From positions 1-64,000 of the forward strand of contig CAWGVO010000021.1 in NCBI GenBank assembly GCA_963826055.1: 64,000 nucleotides of DNA. Reading direction: 5' to 3'. Positions 44,445 through 54,264 of this stretch are shown in pieces; within the stretch, counting starts at the first letter, position 1, and every line of letters begins with the position of its first letter. The notes under the pieces are model-generated. The model had not been told where the DNA came from, did not search any database, and saw nothing but the letters and a program-made list of their open reading frames with translations. Source of the DNA: JBBDMC01 sp963826055 (GTDB lineage Bacteria > Pseudomonadota > Alphaproteobacteria > Rhizobiales > Kaistiaceae). The position numbers were made by a program, and so were the translations under genes.

Positions 44445-44789
44445 CTACTTTGAGGCGACGATGCCTATCTCAACCTTGAACGCCGGTTGCGCGAGCGCGG
44501 CCTGGACGCATGCACGGGCAGGCGCGTGCCCCGAGGGAATCCAGGCGTCCCAAACGGCGTTCATTTCCGAATAATATTGCATATCGCTCAGCCAGATCGT
44601 GGCTGAGAGAAGCTTGGACTTGTCGGACCCGGTGAGCGCCAGCAGACGCTCTATCTTCCCCAGCACCTGCCTGACCTGTTCCGTGATCCCCGCCGAGGGA
44701 TCGCTTGGCACCTGACCTGCAAGGTAGACCGTGTCGCCGTGAACGACTGCCGCGCTCATTCTCTGGTTTGTCTCAACGCGGTCGGTCAT
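44445..44789 (-). CDS. RidA/YjgF-family enamine/imine deaminase
   Basis: A 114-residue RidA-type protein: RMSAAVVHGDTVYLAGQVPSD at the N-terminus, DKSKLLSATIWLSDMQYYSEMNAVWDAW in the middle and the catalytic Arg segment in APARACVQAALAQPAFKVEIG. It would hydrolyse reactive enamines, and next to an amidase of ureide type it may act in the same pathway (as RutC does in pyrimidine degradation). The ATG at 44789 was chosen because homology begins there. Confidence 0.88.
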   Translation of the reverse strand: MTDRVETNQRMSAAVVHGDTVYLAGQVPSDPSAGITEQVRQVLGKIERLLALTGSDKSKLLSATIWLSDMQYYSEMNAVWDAWIPSGHAPARACVQAALAQPAFKVEIGIVASK

Positions 44790-45076
44790 TCTCACTCCAA
44801 CGTTCGCCAAATCCTGAAGGGCGGCCAACGTAGACGATCGTCATCAGCGTGCCAAGCGCGCGACAGCGCGGTCACCCATTCCAACCGGCGCCAACGAATG
44901 GCGGGCGGGCAGGTCGTTCTCGCAACGTCGATGAAGGATGGCGGGAAGGTCGGAACAGGGTGCGCACGCGAGGTCCGGGAGCTCCCATGAACCGCGCGGT
45001 CACCTGCCGGAGACCCTGCGGGCGAGGAATCCCTTGTTTCGAAGGTCTCAAAACAAGGTGACGTCTCTGATTTCAT

Positions 45077-45153
45077 TGGTGACCCCGGCGCGATTCGAAC
45101 GCGCGACCCTCAGATTAGGAATCTGATGCTCTATCCTGCTGAGCTACGGGGTC
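45077..45153 (-). tRNA. tRNA-Arg (anticodon CCT)
   Basis: Seven-base-pair acceptor stem GACCCCG/CGGGGTC, D arm GCTCAGCAGGATAGAGC, anticodon stem TCAGA/TCTGA with loop TTCCTAA (anticodon CCT), and T arm with GTTCGAATC. The discriminator A and CCA are encoded. 77 bases including CCA. Confidence 0.95.
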
Positions 45154-45281
45154 ACGGATTTCTTGTAGACCGCTCCGATACCAGCGGGCAACCGGAGTGA
45201 TCGCCGGCCATCGCGCCGATCGCAGCGCCGCGATGAAGTTCGTCTGCCCGTCGGGCACGCCGGTTGGCGTCACCTGCACCC

Positions 45282-45908
45282 TCATCTGTCGTTGCGGCGG
45301 AACGGGCGGTCGCGGCCGTCGTATTCGCCGGCGGCGTTGTCGTGGCAAGGCGGCTTTCCGGGCACGCCGCATTGGGGGCCGTCACGTCCCGATGGCCACT
45401 GGTCGCGTCCCCGGTCGGCGTGGTCGTCGCCACAGGGCGGCTTGCCGGGCACACCGCATTTTGGTCCGCCGTCGCCAGGTCCGGGCTCGTGGTGCGGGGG
45501 CGGTCCTGGTGGATGCGGAGGCGGTCCGCCGTGCTTGGGCGGTGGCGGTGGCCAGTGGCCGGGAAAGTCCCACCAAGGGCCCACCAGCGGCACGCCGAAA
45601 GCGAAGCCGAACGTGACGACCGGCCGCCGCTGGCCCTGCGCGGTGAGCGTCAGATAGCGGCCACTTACCCAGCCGCGTTTGCCTGCGTAGAGGGTGTCGC
45701 ACCACGTGAGACCGGTGAGGCAGCCGAAAATCTGCACCGGTGCGCCGGCGGGGATGGTCTGTACGACGGGGTAGATGGTACCGGGGCCGACACGCTGATG
45801 CACGGCGGCGGACGTGTAGCCGCTGGAGACGGACGCGGCGGCGGAGGGTGTCGCCCACATCGCCAACGCGAAGAAAGCCACCGCGATTGAGATTCCGATT
45901 TGTCTCAT
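45282..45908 (-). CDS. Secreted SH3b-domain protein with Pro/His-rich tail and CGVPGKPPC repeats
   Basis: A 208-residue exported protein: signal peptide (residues 1-24, ending SAAA), an SH3b (YraI-like) domain (residues 25-95: VHQRVGPGTIYPVVQTIPAGAPVQIFGC ... RGWVSGRYL), then a low-complexity tail. The tail holds a PPPPPKHGGPPPHPPGPPPHH stretch and two copies of CGVPGKPPC about 29 residues apart. SH3b proteins bind envelope polymers; the Cys/Pro repeats are not a known domain. It is divergent from the nuclease at 46036. Confidence 0.8.
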   Translation of the reverse strand: MRQIGISIAVAFFALAMWATPSAAASVSSGYTSAAVHQRVGPGTIYPVVQTIPAGAPVQIFGCLTGLTWCDTLYAGKRGWVSGRYLTLTAQGQRRPVVTFGFAFGVPLVGPWWDFPGHWPPPPPKHGGPPPHPPGPPPHHEPGPGDGGPKCGVPGKPPCGDDHADRGRDQWPSGRDGPQCGVPGKPPCHDNAAGEYDGRDRPFRRNDR

Positions 45909-46035
45909 GCGTTCCTCAAGGTTCCACCGCCACCGTCTTCTTCTGGTGCATGCCAAATGATCTGCACTTGACCAGAGTCAAGGTCAGGCCTTTGCCGGTC
46001 GCGGTTCTCGCGGGGATGCTACGCTGGCCAGCCGC

Positions 46036-46890
46036 ATGGTAGCCTTCGGTATGGCATGGGCGGGGCGGCGCGCACGAATCCTGCAGGGCATCGTTGTTCT
46101 GACGGCGGCGGGCGTTGTCGCTGGTCCGGCGGTGCCGGGCAGCGCGATGGCGAAGACCCTATCCTGTGCGGCGGCCGGCGCAAGCGATGCGAGCGTCGCT
46201 GCGGTTCCGGATGGGGACACTCTGCAGCTCGCGGACGGCCGGGTCATCACGCTCGCCGGCGTCGAGGCGCCCCAGCCGCCGCTCGATCAGGCCACGGACG
46301 TCCCGTGGCCGCCGGCGGCGGCGGCAAAAGATGTGCTGGAGCAAGTGGTTGGCGGCCGCGCGGTTTCCGTGTCCCTGGCGGCGGGCGAGCCGGATCGATA
46401 CGGGCGGTGGCGGGCGCAGGTGTTTGTTGACGGGGCCTGGGTGCAGGAAAGGCTGGTGGCGGCGGGATGGGCGAGGGTGCATCCCTATCCCACTGATCCC
46501 CCATGTGTTTTTTCGCTACTCGAATCGGAGCAGACGGCGCGGCAGGCGAACCTCGGCCTCTGGGCCACCGGTCCGTACAAGGTGCTGGACGCGCTGGGCG
46601 CTTCGCTTGAACGGCGAAACGGCCTATATGAACTGGTCGAAGGGCGCGTTCGGTCGGTCGGCCATGGCCGCACCATGATCTTCCTTGATTTTGGGTACGA
46701 CTATCGACGCGATTTCACGATCATGGTGCCAGCGAAGGTTGCCGAGCGATTCGAAGCGGCCGGTGTCCCTCTCGATGGGTTGAAGGGGCGGCCGGTGCGG
46801 GTGCGCGGCGTGATCGAGGAGAGCGGCGGTCCGGCGATCCGGGTGTATGACCCGGCCGAGATCGAAGTGCTGGATGACAAGGGCGACTGA
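46036..46890 (+). CDS. Exported staphylococcal-nuclease-like thermonuclease
   Basis: A 284-residue protein: signal peptide (residues 1-39), then an SNase OB-fold with VAAVPDGDTLQLADGRVITLAGVEAP, ALLV-type core and the catalytic region DRYGRWRAQVFVDGAWVQERLVAAGWARVHPY. The second half (residues 190-284) is an additional OB-like module. Calcium and Arg/Glu positions appear largely kept. It overlaps the M48 protease start by 17 bases. Confidence 0.82.
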   Translation: MVAFGMAWAGRRARILQGIVVLTAAGVVAGPAVPGSAMAKTLSCAAAGASDASVAAVPDGDTLQLADGRVITLAGVEAPQPPLDQATDVPWPPAAAAKDVLEQVVGGRAVSVSLAAGEPDRYGRWRAQVFVDGAWVQERLVAAGWARVHPYPTDPPCVFSLLESEQTARQANLGLWATGPYKVLDALGASLERRNGLYELVEGRVRSVGHGRTMIFLDFGYDYRRDFTIMVPAKVAERFEAAGVPLDGLKGRPVRVRGVIEESGGPAIRVYDPAEIEVLDDKGD

Positions 46891-48364
46891 AACGGGACGT
46901 GCCGAGGGGGCGCACCGGCGGCGGTGGCGGGCGGCGATCGCCAGTCTCGCGGCTTTGCTGGTTGCCGGATGCAGCGCGACAGACGGCGGCATCCAGCCGA
47001 CGGCCGCCGTACTCGCCAGCCGGCCCGGCGGCCCAGGCTCGAACCAGACGGTCGACAGCGCCGAGAACGCGCGCATCGTCGGCGCCTACGGTGGCGTTTA
47101 CCACAACGCCAAACTCGAGCAGACGCTGGCGCCGATCGTCAGCCGCATCGTGGCGGCGTCGGACAGACCCGACCAGTCCTATCGCATCACCATCCTCAAC
47201 GCGCCGGCGATCAACGCGTTCGCGCTTCCCGACGGATCGCTCTACGTGACGCGCGGGCTGCTGGCGCTCGCAGACGATTCCTCCGAGGTCGCGGCGGTGC
47301 TTGCCCATGAGATGGGACACGTGACCGCCAACCACGCGATCGAGCGCCAGAACAAGGCGCGGAACGCGATGGTGGCGAGCCAGGTGGTCAACGACGTGCT
47401 GAAGGACGACGAGAGCCGGCAACTGGCGCTCGCCGCCAGCCGGCGGTCGCTGGCGGCGTTCTCCCAGCAGCAGGAACTCGAAGCCGACGCGATTGGCGTC
47501 AAGACGATCGGCAAGGCCGGCTACGATCCGTTCGCGGCGGCGCGCTTCCTGGCGGTGATGGCGCAGTACGCCGACTACAACGCGTCGGCGGCGGTGCCGG
47601 ACCAGCGGCCGGACTTCCTGTCGACCCATCCCTCGACGCCGGAACGGGTCGATTTCGCCGAGCGCGCCGCGCGCCAGTTCGGAGCGCCGGGGGTGGGCGA
47701 CGTCGACCGCGACCGGTATCTGGCGGGCATCGACGGCATGGTGTTCGGCGACGACCCGTCGCAGGGGTTCGTGCGCGAGCGCAACTTCATCCATCCGCGC
47801 CTCGGCATCGGTTTCACGGTGCCGGAGGGCTTCGTCATCGACAACACCAGCGATGCGGTGCTGGCGACCGGCGCCGACGGGACGGCGCTGCGCTTCGACG
47901 CGGTGGGGCTCGCCGAGGGCACCGACCTCGCCGCCTACCTCAAATCGGGCTGGGTCAACGGCCTCGACGAGGGAACCGTGCAGAGCTTCTCGGTCAACGG
48001 GCTCAAGGCCGCCTCGGCGCAGGCGCACGCCAAGGACTGGTTCTTCAAGATCGCGGTCATCCAGGCCGGCGGCCCCGCGACCTACCGGTTCATCTTCGCC
48101 AACGAAGCGGTGACCGACGCCTTCAATCAGGCGGCGCAGGAGACGGTCGCGAGCTTCCGCACGCTCGCGCCCGACGAGATCGCGGCCTTGCGGCCGCTGC
48201 ACATCGAGGTGGTGACGGCGGGTGCCCGCGACACGGAGGCCTCGCTCGCCCGGCGCGTGCACGGGGTCGACCGGCCTCGCGACCTCTTCCGGGTGCTGAA
48301 CGGCATCGACCCCGGCCAGCGGATCACCCCCGGCGCGAAATACAAGATCGTGACGGACGGATAG
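46874..48364 (+). CDS. M48-family zinc metalloprotease lipoprotein with a C-terminal LysM-like module
   Basis: A 496-residue protein. An N-terminal lipoprotein signal has LLVAGC with Cys33. The protease core carries HEMGH (residues 145-149) and the third ligand in QQELEADAIG. TPR-less, it continues with a domain resembling the PA-type beta-barrel of BepA-like relatives (residues 270-450), and ends in VTAGARDTEASLARRVHGV and GQRITPGAKYKIV, a LysM-like pattern. It is likely an outer-membrane quality-control protease. The start at ATG 46874 overlaps the nuclease gene; GTG/ATG alternatives are possible. Confidence 0.87.
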   Translation: MTRATETGRAEGAHRRRWRAAIASLAALLVAGCSATDGGIQPTAAVLASRPGGPGSNQTVDSAENARIVGAYGGVYHNAKLEQTLAPIVSRIVAASDRPDQSYRITILNAPAINAFALPDGSLYVTRGLLALADDSSEVAAVLAHEMGHVTANHAIERQNKARNAMVASQVVNDVLKDDESRQLALAASRRSLAAFSQQQELEADAIGVKTIGKAGYDPFAAARFLAVMAQYADYNASAAVPDQRPDFLSTHPSTPERVDFAERAARQFGAPGVGDVDRDRYLAGIDGMVFGDDPSQGFVRERNFIHPRLGIGFTVPEGFVIDNTSDAVLATGADGTALRFDAVGLAEGTDLAAYLKSGWVNGLDEGTVQSFSVNGLKAASAQAHAKDWFFKIAVIQAGGPATYRFIFANEAVTDAFNQAAQETVASFRTLAPDEIAALRPLHIEVVTAGARDTEASLARRVHGVDRPRDLFRVLNGIDPGQRITPGAKYKIVTDG

Positions 48365-48407
48365 TTCAGACCGCGCGGCATGCTGCGCGGCTCAAAGGGC
48401 GACTGCC

Positions 48408-49082
48408 GTGAAGGTGCTTGTTGTCGACGACCACGCGCTGATCCGCAATGCGATGCGTGGCGTTCTTCGGCAGTTACGCCAACAGATTGAAGTGCTAGAA
48501 GCGCCCGACCTCGCCGCGGCTGAGGCGTCGGTCAACGCCAACCCCGACATCCAGCTGATCGTTCTCGACCTTGGCCTGCCCGGCCAACAGGGGTTCGACG
48601 CGCTGGCGCGCCTGCGCGGGCGCTTTCCGGCGGTCGCGGTCGCGGTGCTTTCCGGGACCCACGATCCGGAGATTGTTGCCAAATCCCTCGATCTTGGTGC
48701 TGTCGGGTTCATCCCCAAGGCGACTGGCCAAGAGGTCATGCTCAGTGCGTTTAGCCTCATTCTCTCGGGCGGCATCTACATCCCGCCCGAAATCCTGGCG
48801 CTGCGCGAGGTGCCCGCGTCGGGGGCTCAACCGGATGCCAACGGTTCCGGCGGGCTGGTGACGCCCGCCGACTGCGGCCTGACGGCCCGTCAGATGGAGG
48901 TCCTCGCGCTGATGATGGGCGGCATGAGCAACAAGGCAATTTGCCGGACGCTCGATCTGGCCGAGCCGACGGTGAAGAATCATGTCAGCAGCATCCTTAA
49001 GGCGCTGAACGCCGGGAACCGCACCGAAGCGGTGGCCCGGGTCGGTGCGCTTGGGTGGAAGCTGCCGCAACCACGACGCTGA
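48408..49082 (+). CDS. LuxR/NarL-type response regulator
   Basis: A 224-residue regulator: receiver domain (residues 1-120) with KVLVVDDHALIRNAM, phosphoacceptor Asp in LIVLDLGLPG and Lys in GFIPKATG; output HTH LTARQMEVLALMMGGMSNKAICRTLDLAEPTVKNHVSSILKAL (residues 160-215). It starts with GTG. It converges on the hybrid kinase at 49086 with three bases between the stops; the pair may form a signalling system despite the opposite strand. Confidence 0.9.
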   Translation: MKVLVVDDHALIRNAMRGVLRQLRQQIEVLEAPDLAAAEASVNANPDIQLIVLDLGLPGQQGFDALARLRGRFPAVAVAVLSGTHDPEIVAKSLDLGAVGFIPKATGQEVMLSAFSLILSGGIYIPPEILALREVPASGAQPDANGSGGLVTPADCGLTARQMEVLALMMGGMSNKAICRTLDLAEPTVKNHVSSILKALNAGNRTEAVARVGALGWKLPQPRR

Positions 49083-49085
49083 GGA

Positions 49086-50816
49086 CTAGGCTCTGGTGCG
49101 TTGGACGAGGTGGGTCGCCAGCGCCCTCAACGCCATCGGCAGGACGGGCTTTTGCAGCATGTGGTAGCGGCTCGCCTCGGCTTCACGCAGACTTCCCGAC
49201 GTGTCGCCGCTGATGAGGAAGGCAGGCACGTCGGCTCCGAATTCTGTGCGCAGAAAGGCGATTGCGTCGACGCCGGTGCTGCCGTCGCTCAGGCGATAGT
49301 CCGAGATGACGAGGTCGGGCGGGCGATCAAGCTTCCGAGCGGCGGTGAGCGCGGCAGCCGCGGTGGAAGCGGCGACTACGTCCGATCCCCAACTTCTGAG
49401 CACGCCGCGCACCGCACTTAACGCCAGCACGTCGTCGTCGATAACGACGATCAGCCTGCCTTTTAGCGGATCGCCGGCAACGGCTGGTTGGGAGGGGGCT
49501 GCTTTCGGACTGACTGCGGCGAGCGGCACCGTGATTGAGAAGCACGAGCCGCCGCCCGGGCGGGAGGTCAGTTCGAGAGGATGATCCAGAAGACGACTCA
49601 GCCGCTCGACGATGGCAAGCCCGAGTCCGAGCCCGCCATCTGACCCGGCTGGCGCAGGGTCGATCTGGTAATAAGGGTCGAAAATCCGGCGCTGGTGGTC
49701 TGGGGGGATGCCGGGACCGGTGTCGCGCACGTCAATGCGCAAACTCGCGCCGCGCCTGCGGCAGCCGATAATCACGCCACCGACGCTGGTGTAGCGAATT
49801 GCGTTCGACAGGAGGTTGATCAGGATCCGTTCGAGAAGAATGGCGTCGCTGCGGACCGAATGCCGGCAAGAGACTACCTTGAGACGTAAATTCTTCTCCT
49901 CGGCCGACTGAGCGAACATCGACTGCAGGCGCGCCAACAAGGCAGCGAGCGAAAAGTCCGACGGCTGAGGCGTCAGCAGGCCGGCGTCGAGCTTGGAGAC
50001 GTCGAGGAGTGCGTTGAACAGTACCGTCATTTCGCTGACGGCCGAACCGATCTGGGCAATGACACGGTCGCGCTCGGCGGGGTCGGTTTCGTTGTCGAGC
50101 TGCGCTACGAAAAGATTGAGTGCGTGCAAAGGTTGGCGCAGGTCATGGCTGGCGGTCGCCAGGAACTGCGACTTGTATTGGTTGGCGAGTTCGAGAGAGC
50201 GGCTCTTTTCCTGCAACTCGTCGAACAGCCGGACATTTTCGATGGCGATGATCGCCTGATCGGCGAAAGTCTCCAGCAACTTCACCTGCTTGTTGGTGAA
50301 CGGCATGGGTTCGCGACGGGTCAGCATGATCACCCCGATGGGTACATCATCGCGCAGCAGCGGAACCCCGAGCATGGCGCGATAACCGCCAAGCGCCTGA
50401 ACATCGGGGAATTCGTACTCGGGGTCCGCGAGCACGTCAGGGATGTGCACGGTCCCGCGCTCAGTCAATGCGCGCCCAACCAGGGTTCCGCGTCCAGGAG
50501 CGATGGGCTCGTTCTGCATGTGCTCGAAAAATTCCTGCGAGAAGCCGTAGGTGGCGGTGTGATAGTGCTCGGCGTCAGGACCGTAGGGTCGGGTGATCGA
50601 CGCCATGTCAGCCGAGCACAGGCGCGCGGCGGACGTGACGATGGTGCGCAGCACGGTCTGCAAGTCAAACGAGGCGCTGCTGATGGCCTTCAGGATCTCA
50701 GCCGTCGCAGCCTGTTGCTCCAGCGCCTCGTTGAGTTCGTCGAAGAGGTCTGTCAGTCGCGCCTGCAGGCCAACGGCGGGAGTGTGTGAGGTGGTCGGAG
50801 CATCCGCGGCGTCCAT
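49086..50816 (-). CDS. Hybrid sensor histidine kinase, GAF - HisKA - HATPase - receiver
   Basis: A 576-residue cytosolic kinase. It has a coiled-coil start (residues 15-50), GAF domain (50-200: ADMASITRPYGP ... GVPLLRDDVPIGVIML), HisKA with His224 in FLATASHDLRQPLHAL, HATPase with NLLSNAIRYT and DTGPGIPPDHQRRIF, and a C-terminal receiver (LIVVIDDDVLALSAV; Asp in DLVISDYRLSDG). No membrane span is present, so the signal is probably a cytosolic small molecule or redox state sensed by GAF. The ATG at 50816 is used. Confidence 0.9.
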   Translation of the reverse strand: MDAADAPTTSHTPAVGLQARLTDLFDELNEALEQQAATAEILKAISSASFDLQTVLRTIVTSAARLCSADMASITRPYGPDAEHYHTATYGFSQEFFEHMQNEPIAPGRGTLVGRALTERGTVHIPDVLADPEYEFPDVQALGGYRAMLGVPLLRDDVPIGVIMLTRREPMPFTNKQVKLLETFADQAIIAIENVRLFDELQEKSRSLELANQYKSQFLATASHDLRQPLHALNLFVAQLDNETDPAERDRVIAQIGSAVSEMTVLFNALLDVSKLDAGLLTPQPSDFSLAALLARLQSMFAQSAEEKNLRLKVVSCRHSVRSDAILLERILINLLSNAIRYTSVGGVIIGCRRRGASLRIDVRDTGPGIPPDHQRRIFDPYYQIDPAPAGSDGGLGLGLAIVERLSRLLDHPLELTSRPGGGSCFSITVPLAAVSPKAAPSQPAVAGDPLKGRLIVVIDDDVLALSAVRGVLRSWGSDVVAASTAAAALTAARKLDRPPDLVISDYRLSDGSTGVDAIAFLRTEFGADVPAFLISGDTSGSLREAEASRYHMLQKPVLPMALRALATHLVQRTRA

Positions 50817-50881
50817 TTGACCTCTCCCTTCCGGCGGCGGTTCGGAACAATTGGCATGCTTCTCCGAGGTCCCTTCGGCCG

Positions 50882-51517
50882 TCAATAGAAACAATGGGTG
50901 TGCACAAACACGGTCATTGGGTCGAGATCCAACGCGTGCTCGAGATCGGTGCCAAACAGGGCAAGCCATCGTTTCTGGGCTTCGTAGGCGGGTGCCTCGC
51001 GTGCCTCGGGACAGGCGTATTTCAGCCCCGCCAGATTCTGGAGATGGTGAACCATCTCGTGAACCACGACCGACACGTCGGCTGGCGAGCGCCCCGACCA
51101 GTCGTTCGGCAGGTAGATCGTGCGTCCCTGATCACTATAGAGAGCGACGATGTCCGATGACGGCGCGTCGCCGGTCGCTTCGCTGACGACCATGCGATCA
51201 GACGGAACGTCCTTATAACGAAACGCCACCATCGTCTTCGACGGGGCGAATGCGATGTTCGGAAGATCCGTGACCAGCGGCAAGTCGAAATCGACGTGCA
51301 ACCAGGTAGCGATGGCCCGCAGTAGTGCGGGGTTCAGGCCCTGCGAGATCGGCGCGCCATTGCTGCCGATGATGATCTCGTAGTCGGTCCCCGGAACTTT
51401 GACCAGTTGCACCGGCATGTCGGCCCTGACGGGTATCAGAGTCTCCGGATTCTCGGCAAACGCGACGGACGCCGTCAGCGCGAGAGCGGTTCCCCCGGCG
51501 ACTGCAAACCTGAGCAT
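50882..51517 (-). CDS. Exported zincin-like protein (DUF6647 type)
   Basis: A 211-residue protein with a signal peptide (residues 1-21) and a HEMVHHLQ zinc-binding motif followed by Glu in EAPAYEAQ about 20 residues on, as in other HExxH-type families. The remainder is not similar to a characterised peptidase. The two Cys in YACPEA and HTHCFY may pair. Downstream of rpoH, upstream of the hybrid kinase, same strand. Confidence 0.75.
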   Translation of the reverse strand: MLRFAVAGGTALALTASVAFAENPETLIPVRADMPVQLVKVPGTDYEIIIGSNGAPISQGLNPALLRAIATWLHVDFDLPLVTDLPNIAFAPSKTMVAFRYKDVPSDRMVVSEATGDAPSSDIVALYSDQGRTIYLPNDWSGRSPADVSVVVHEMVHHLQNLAGLKYACPEAREAPAYEAQKRWLALFGTDLEHALDLDPMTVFVHTHCFY

Positions 51518-51797
51518 GGTTTCCTCCCTAGTCTGGTGCCCCACCGCTTGTCGGTGATGCAACCAGTCTGCCGGCCGGGCGGATTGCGGAGAATCAGTCA
51601 GGCGAACCAGGACCCCGGCGGCCGGCGAGCTGTCGGCGCGACCGAATTGAACGGAGATTCCCTGCGTTCCTTGCCAGCGTGCCGAGGGTGAATGGAGGGG
51701 TCCGTAAGTACCGGGCCAAGAGTATGTGTGCGGCGCAATACCGACCTGCTGCGAGGCAACGAGCGGTCGGAACGCGATGTCCGGGTCCTGTAGCGCC

Positions 51798-52667
<870 letters not shown>

Positions 52668-52803
52668 TGATACCTCCTTGCGGCTTCAAGGGCCGCCTGA
52701 GGAATCGCCCCTAGACCATCTTACCGGCGGCACGACCGGCGTCGTCACACGATGCCGTGACATCGCCGTGAACTCCGTCCTGTCGCGTACGGTAAACAGC
52801 CAA

Positions 52804-52830
52804 AGGCGCCCGGTTGTTCACCGGACGCCT
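52804..52830 (-). terminator. Terminator hairpin after carD
   Basis: Arms at 52804-52814 and 52820-52830 form an 11-bp stem (one mismatch) with a five-base loop, 34 bases after the carD stop. On the minus strand it is followed by TTTGGCTGTTT, a partial T-tract. It separates carD from rpoH. Confidence 0.65.
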
Positions 52831-52863
52831 CGTTAACAATTGGTAAGGTAAGCGGTGCGCCGG

Positions 52864-53421
52864 TCAGGCGGCCTTGGCGTCGGCCTGGCCCGGTTTGGCG
52901 CCACGGCGCGGGCTCTTGGCGAGGTTCTGTTCGATCTGGCGGATCGCCTCGGTTTCGGAAATCTTGTTGACCGAGGAAATCTCGCGCGACATGCGGTCGA
53001 GGGCGGCCTCGTAAAGCTGGCGCTCGCTGTAGGACTGCTCCGGCTGGGTATCGGAGCGGTAAAGGTCTCGCACCACCTCGGCGATCGAGATGAGGTCGCC
53101 CGAGTTGATTTTGGCCTCGTATTCCTGGGCGCGGCGGCTCCACATGGTGCGCTTGATGCGCGCGCGACCGCGCACGGTCTCCAGCGCCCGCTTGACGGTC
53201 GGCGCGTCGGCGAGCTTACGCATGCCGACAGAGGTCGCCTTGGTCACAGGAACGCGGAGCGTCATCTTGTCCTTGACGAAGGAAATCACGAAAAGGTCGA
53301 GCTTGATCCCGGCCACCTCCTGCGCGTCGATACCGACGATCCGCCCCACGCCGTGGGCCGGATAGACGATGTATTCCCCGGTCTTGAAGCCGGCACGCTG
53401 GGTGGTCTTCTTGGTTGCCAT
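52864..53421 (-). CDS. carD: CarD-family RNA polymerase-binding transcription regulator
   Basis: A 185-residue CarD_CdnL_TRCF protein: FKTGEYIVYPAHGVGRIVGIDAQEVAG is the RNAP-interaction domain and the helical C-terminal domain begins about residue 70. It binds the RNAP beta subunit and stabilises open complexes. The ATG at 53421 begins homology. Confidence 0.92.
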   Translation of the reverse strand: MATKKTTQRAGFKTGEYIVYPAHGVGRIVGIDAQEVAGIKLDLFVISFVKDKMTLRVPVTKATSVGMRKLADAPTVKRALETVRGRARIKRTMWSRRAQEYEAKINSGDLISIAEVVRDLYRSDTQPEQSYSERQLYEAALDRMSREISSVNKISETEAIRQIEQNLAKSPRRGAKPGQADAKAA

Positions 53422-53781
53422 GTGGTGGTAAACTCCGTGTGATGCTCGTCCTGCCCCGGCCAACCAGCGGGGGCATTGCCGCCTTTTCCTGTCAGGATCG
53501 ACCAGGACCGCTCGATCAGCCCTCGGGCCAATCGAAATCCGCTCTCCGACAAGCCGTGCGATGCGGCTCAATCGGCCCCGGAAAACGCCTGTTTCGATTA
53601 CGAAAGAGGCACCTGCGCAACGGCAGGCGGAGCGGCCATTCCAATCCGACAGTTCACGCAATATAGCACAAAACGGGGGAATTTCAATGGCTTACCGCCG
53701 CGACGGTAAACGAGCTGGCCGAAAGGGCCCGTGCGTCACGAGCGCGCAGGCGCGATTCGGCGCGGTTTGGCGGAGTTTTGG
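53422..53781. other. Gap between fdxA and carD
   Basis: There are 360 bases with several short open frames but no supported gene. Presumably it holds the carD promoter and the fdxA 3-prime end. I see no clear dyad or hairpin. Confidence 0.6.
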
Positions 53782-54120
53782 TTAATCGCCTTCACCCGGC
53801 TCGGGGGAGAAATATTTCTCAAACTTGTCGGGCGCGCCCTCGAACTCCTTGGCGTCGGGTGGTGGCTCCCGCTTCGCCGTGATGTTCGGCCACTTCGACG
53901 CGAACTCAGCGTTGAGTTGCAACCATTGCTCAGCGCCGGGCTCGGTGTCGGGCTTGATCGCATCGACCGGGCATTCGGGTTCGCAGACGCCGCAGTCAAT
54001 GCACTCGTCGGGATGGATGACGAGCATGTTCTCGCCCTCGTAGAAGCAGTCGACGGGGCAGACTTCGACGCAGTCCATGTATTTGCAGCGAATGCAATTG
54101 TCGTTGACGATGTACGTCAC
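53782..54120 (-). CDS. fdxA: Ferredoxin FdxA, 7Fe type
   Basis: A 112-residue ferredoxin: TYIVNDNCIRCKYMDCVEVCPVDCFYEGENMLVIHPDECIDCGVCEPECPVDAI, with the [3Fe-4S]/[4Fe-4S] pattern of the Azotobacter-type ferredoxin I. The GTG start at 54120 gives the conserved TYIV N-terminus; an upstream ATG would add 12 unconserved residues. Neighbours (S4 protein, helicase, carD, rpoH) match Hyphomicrobiales synteny. Confidence 0.94.
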   Translation of the reverse strand: MTYIVNDNCIRCKYMDCVEVCPVDCFYEGENMLVIHPDECIDCGVCEPECPVDAIKPDTEPGAEQWLQLNAEFASKWPNITAKREPPPDAKEFEGAPDKFEKYFSPEPGEGD

Positions 54121-54264
54121 TTGGAGAACTTCCTGTTCCCGGAAGAGCGCGGCCAACTGAGGCCGTGTGCGGCGGTTCGGTATCCCGTTTGCCAGGCAAG
54201 CGCAAGCAGCGGCCGTGCCTCCGCGCCGGCAACGCGGGGTCGTGTTTTGCAGGCGAGCCCCGGC

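Noticed and set aside
44790..45076. Possible small genes between RidA and the tRNA
   Set aside because: Short frames without start signals or similarity; 287 bases with nothing supported.
45967..45982. Inverted repeat CTTGAC-CAGA-GTCAAG upstream of the nuclease gene
   Set aside because: Six-base arms in an ordinary intergenic region with no nearby regulator; too weak to call an operator.
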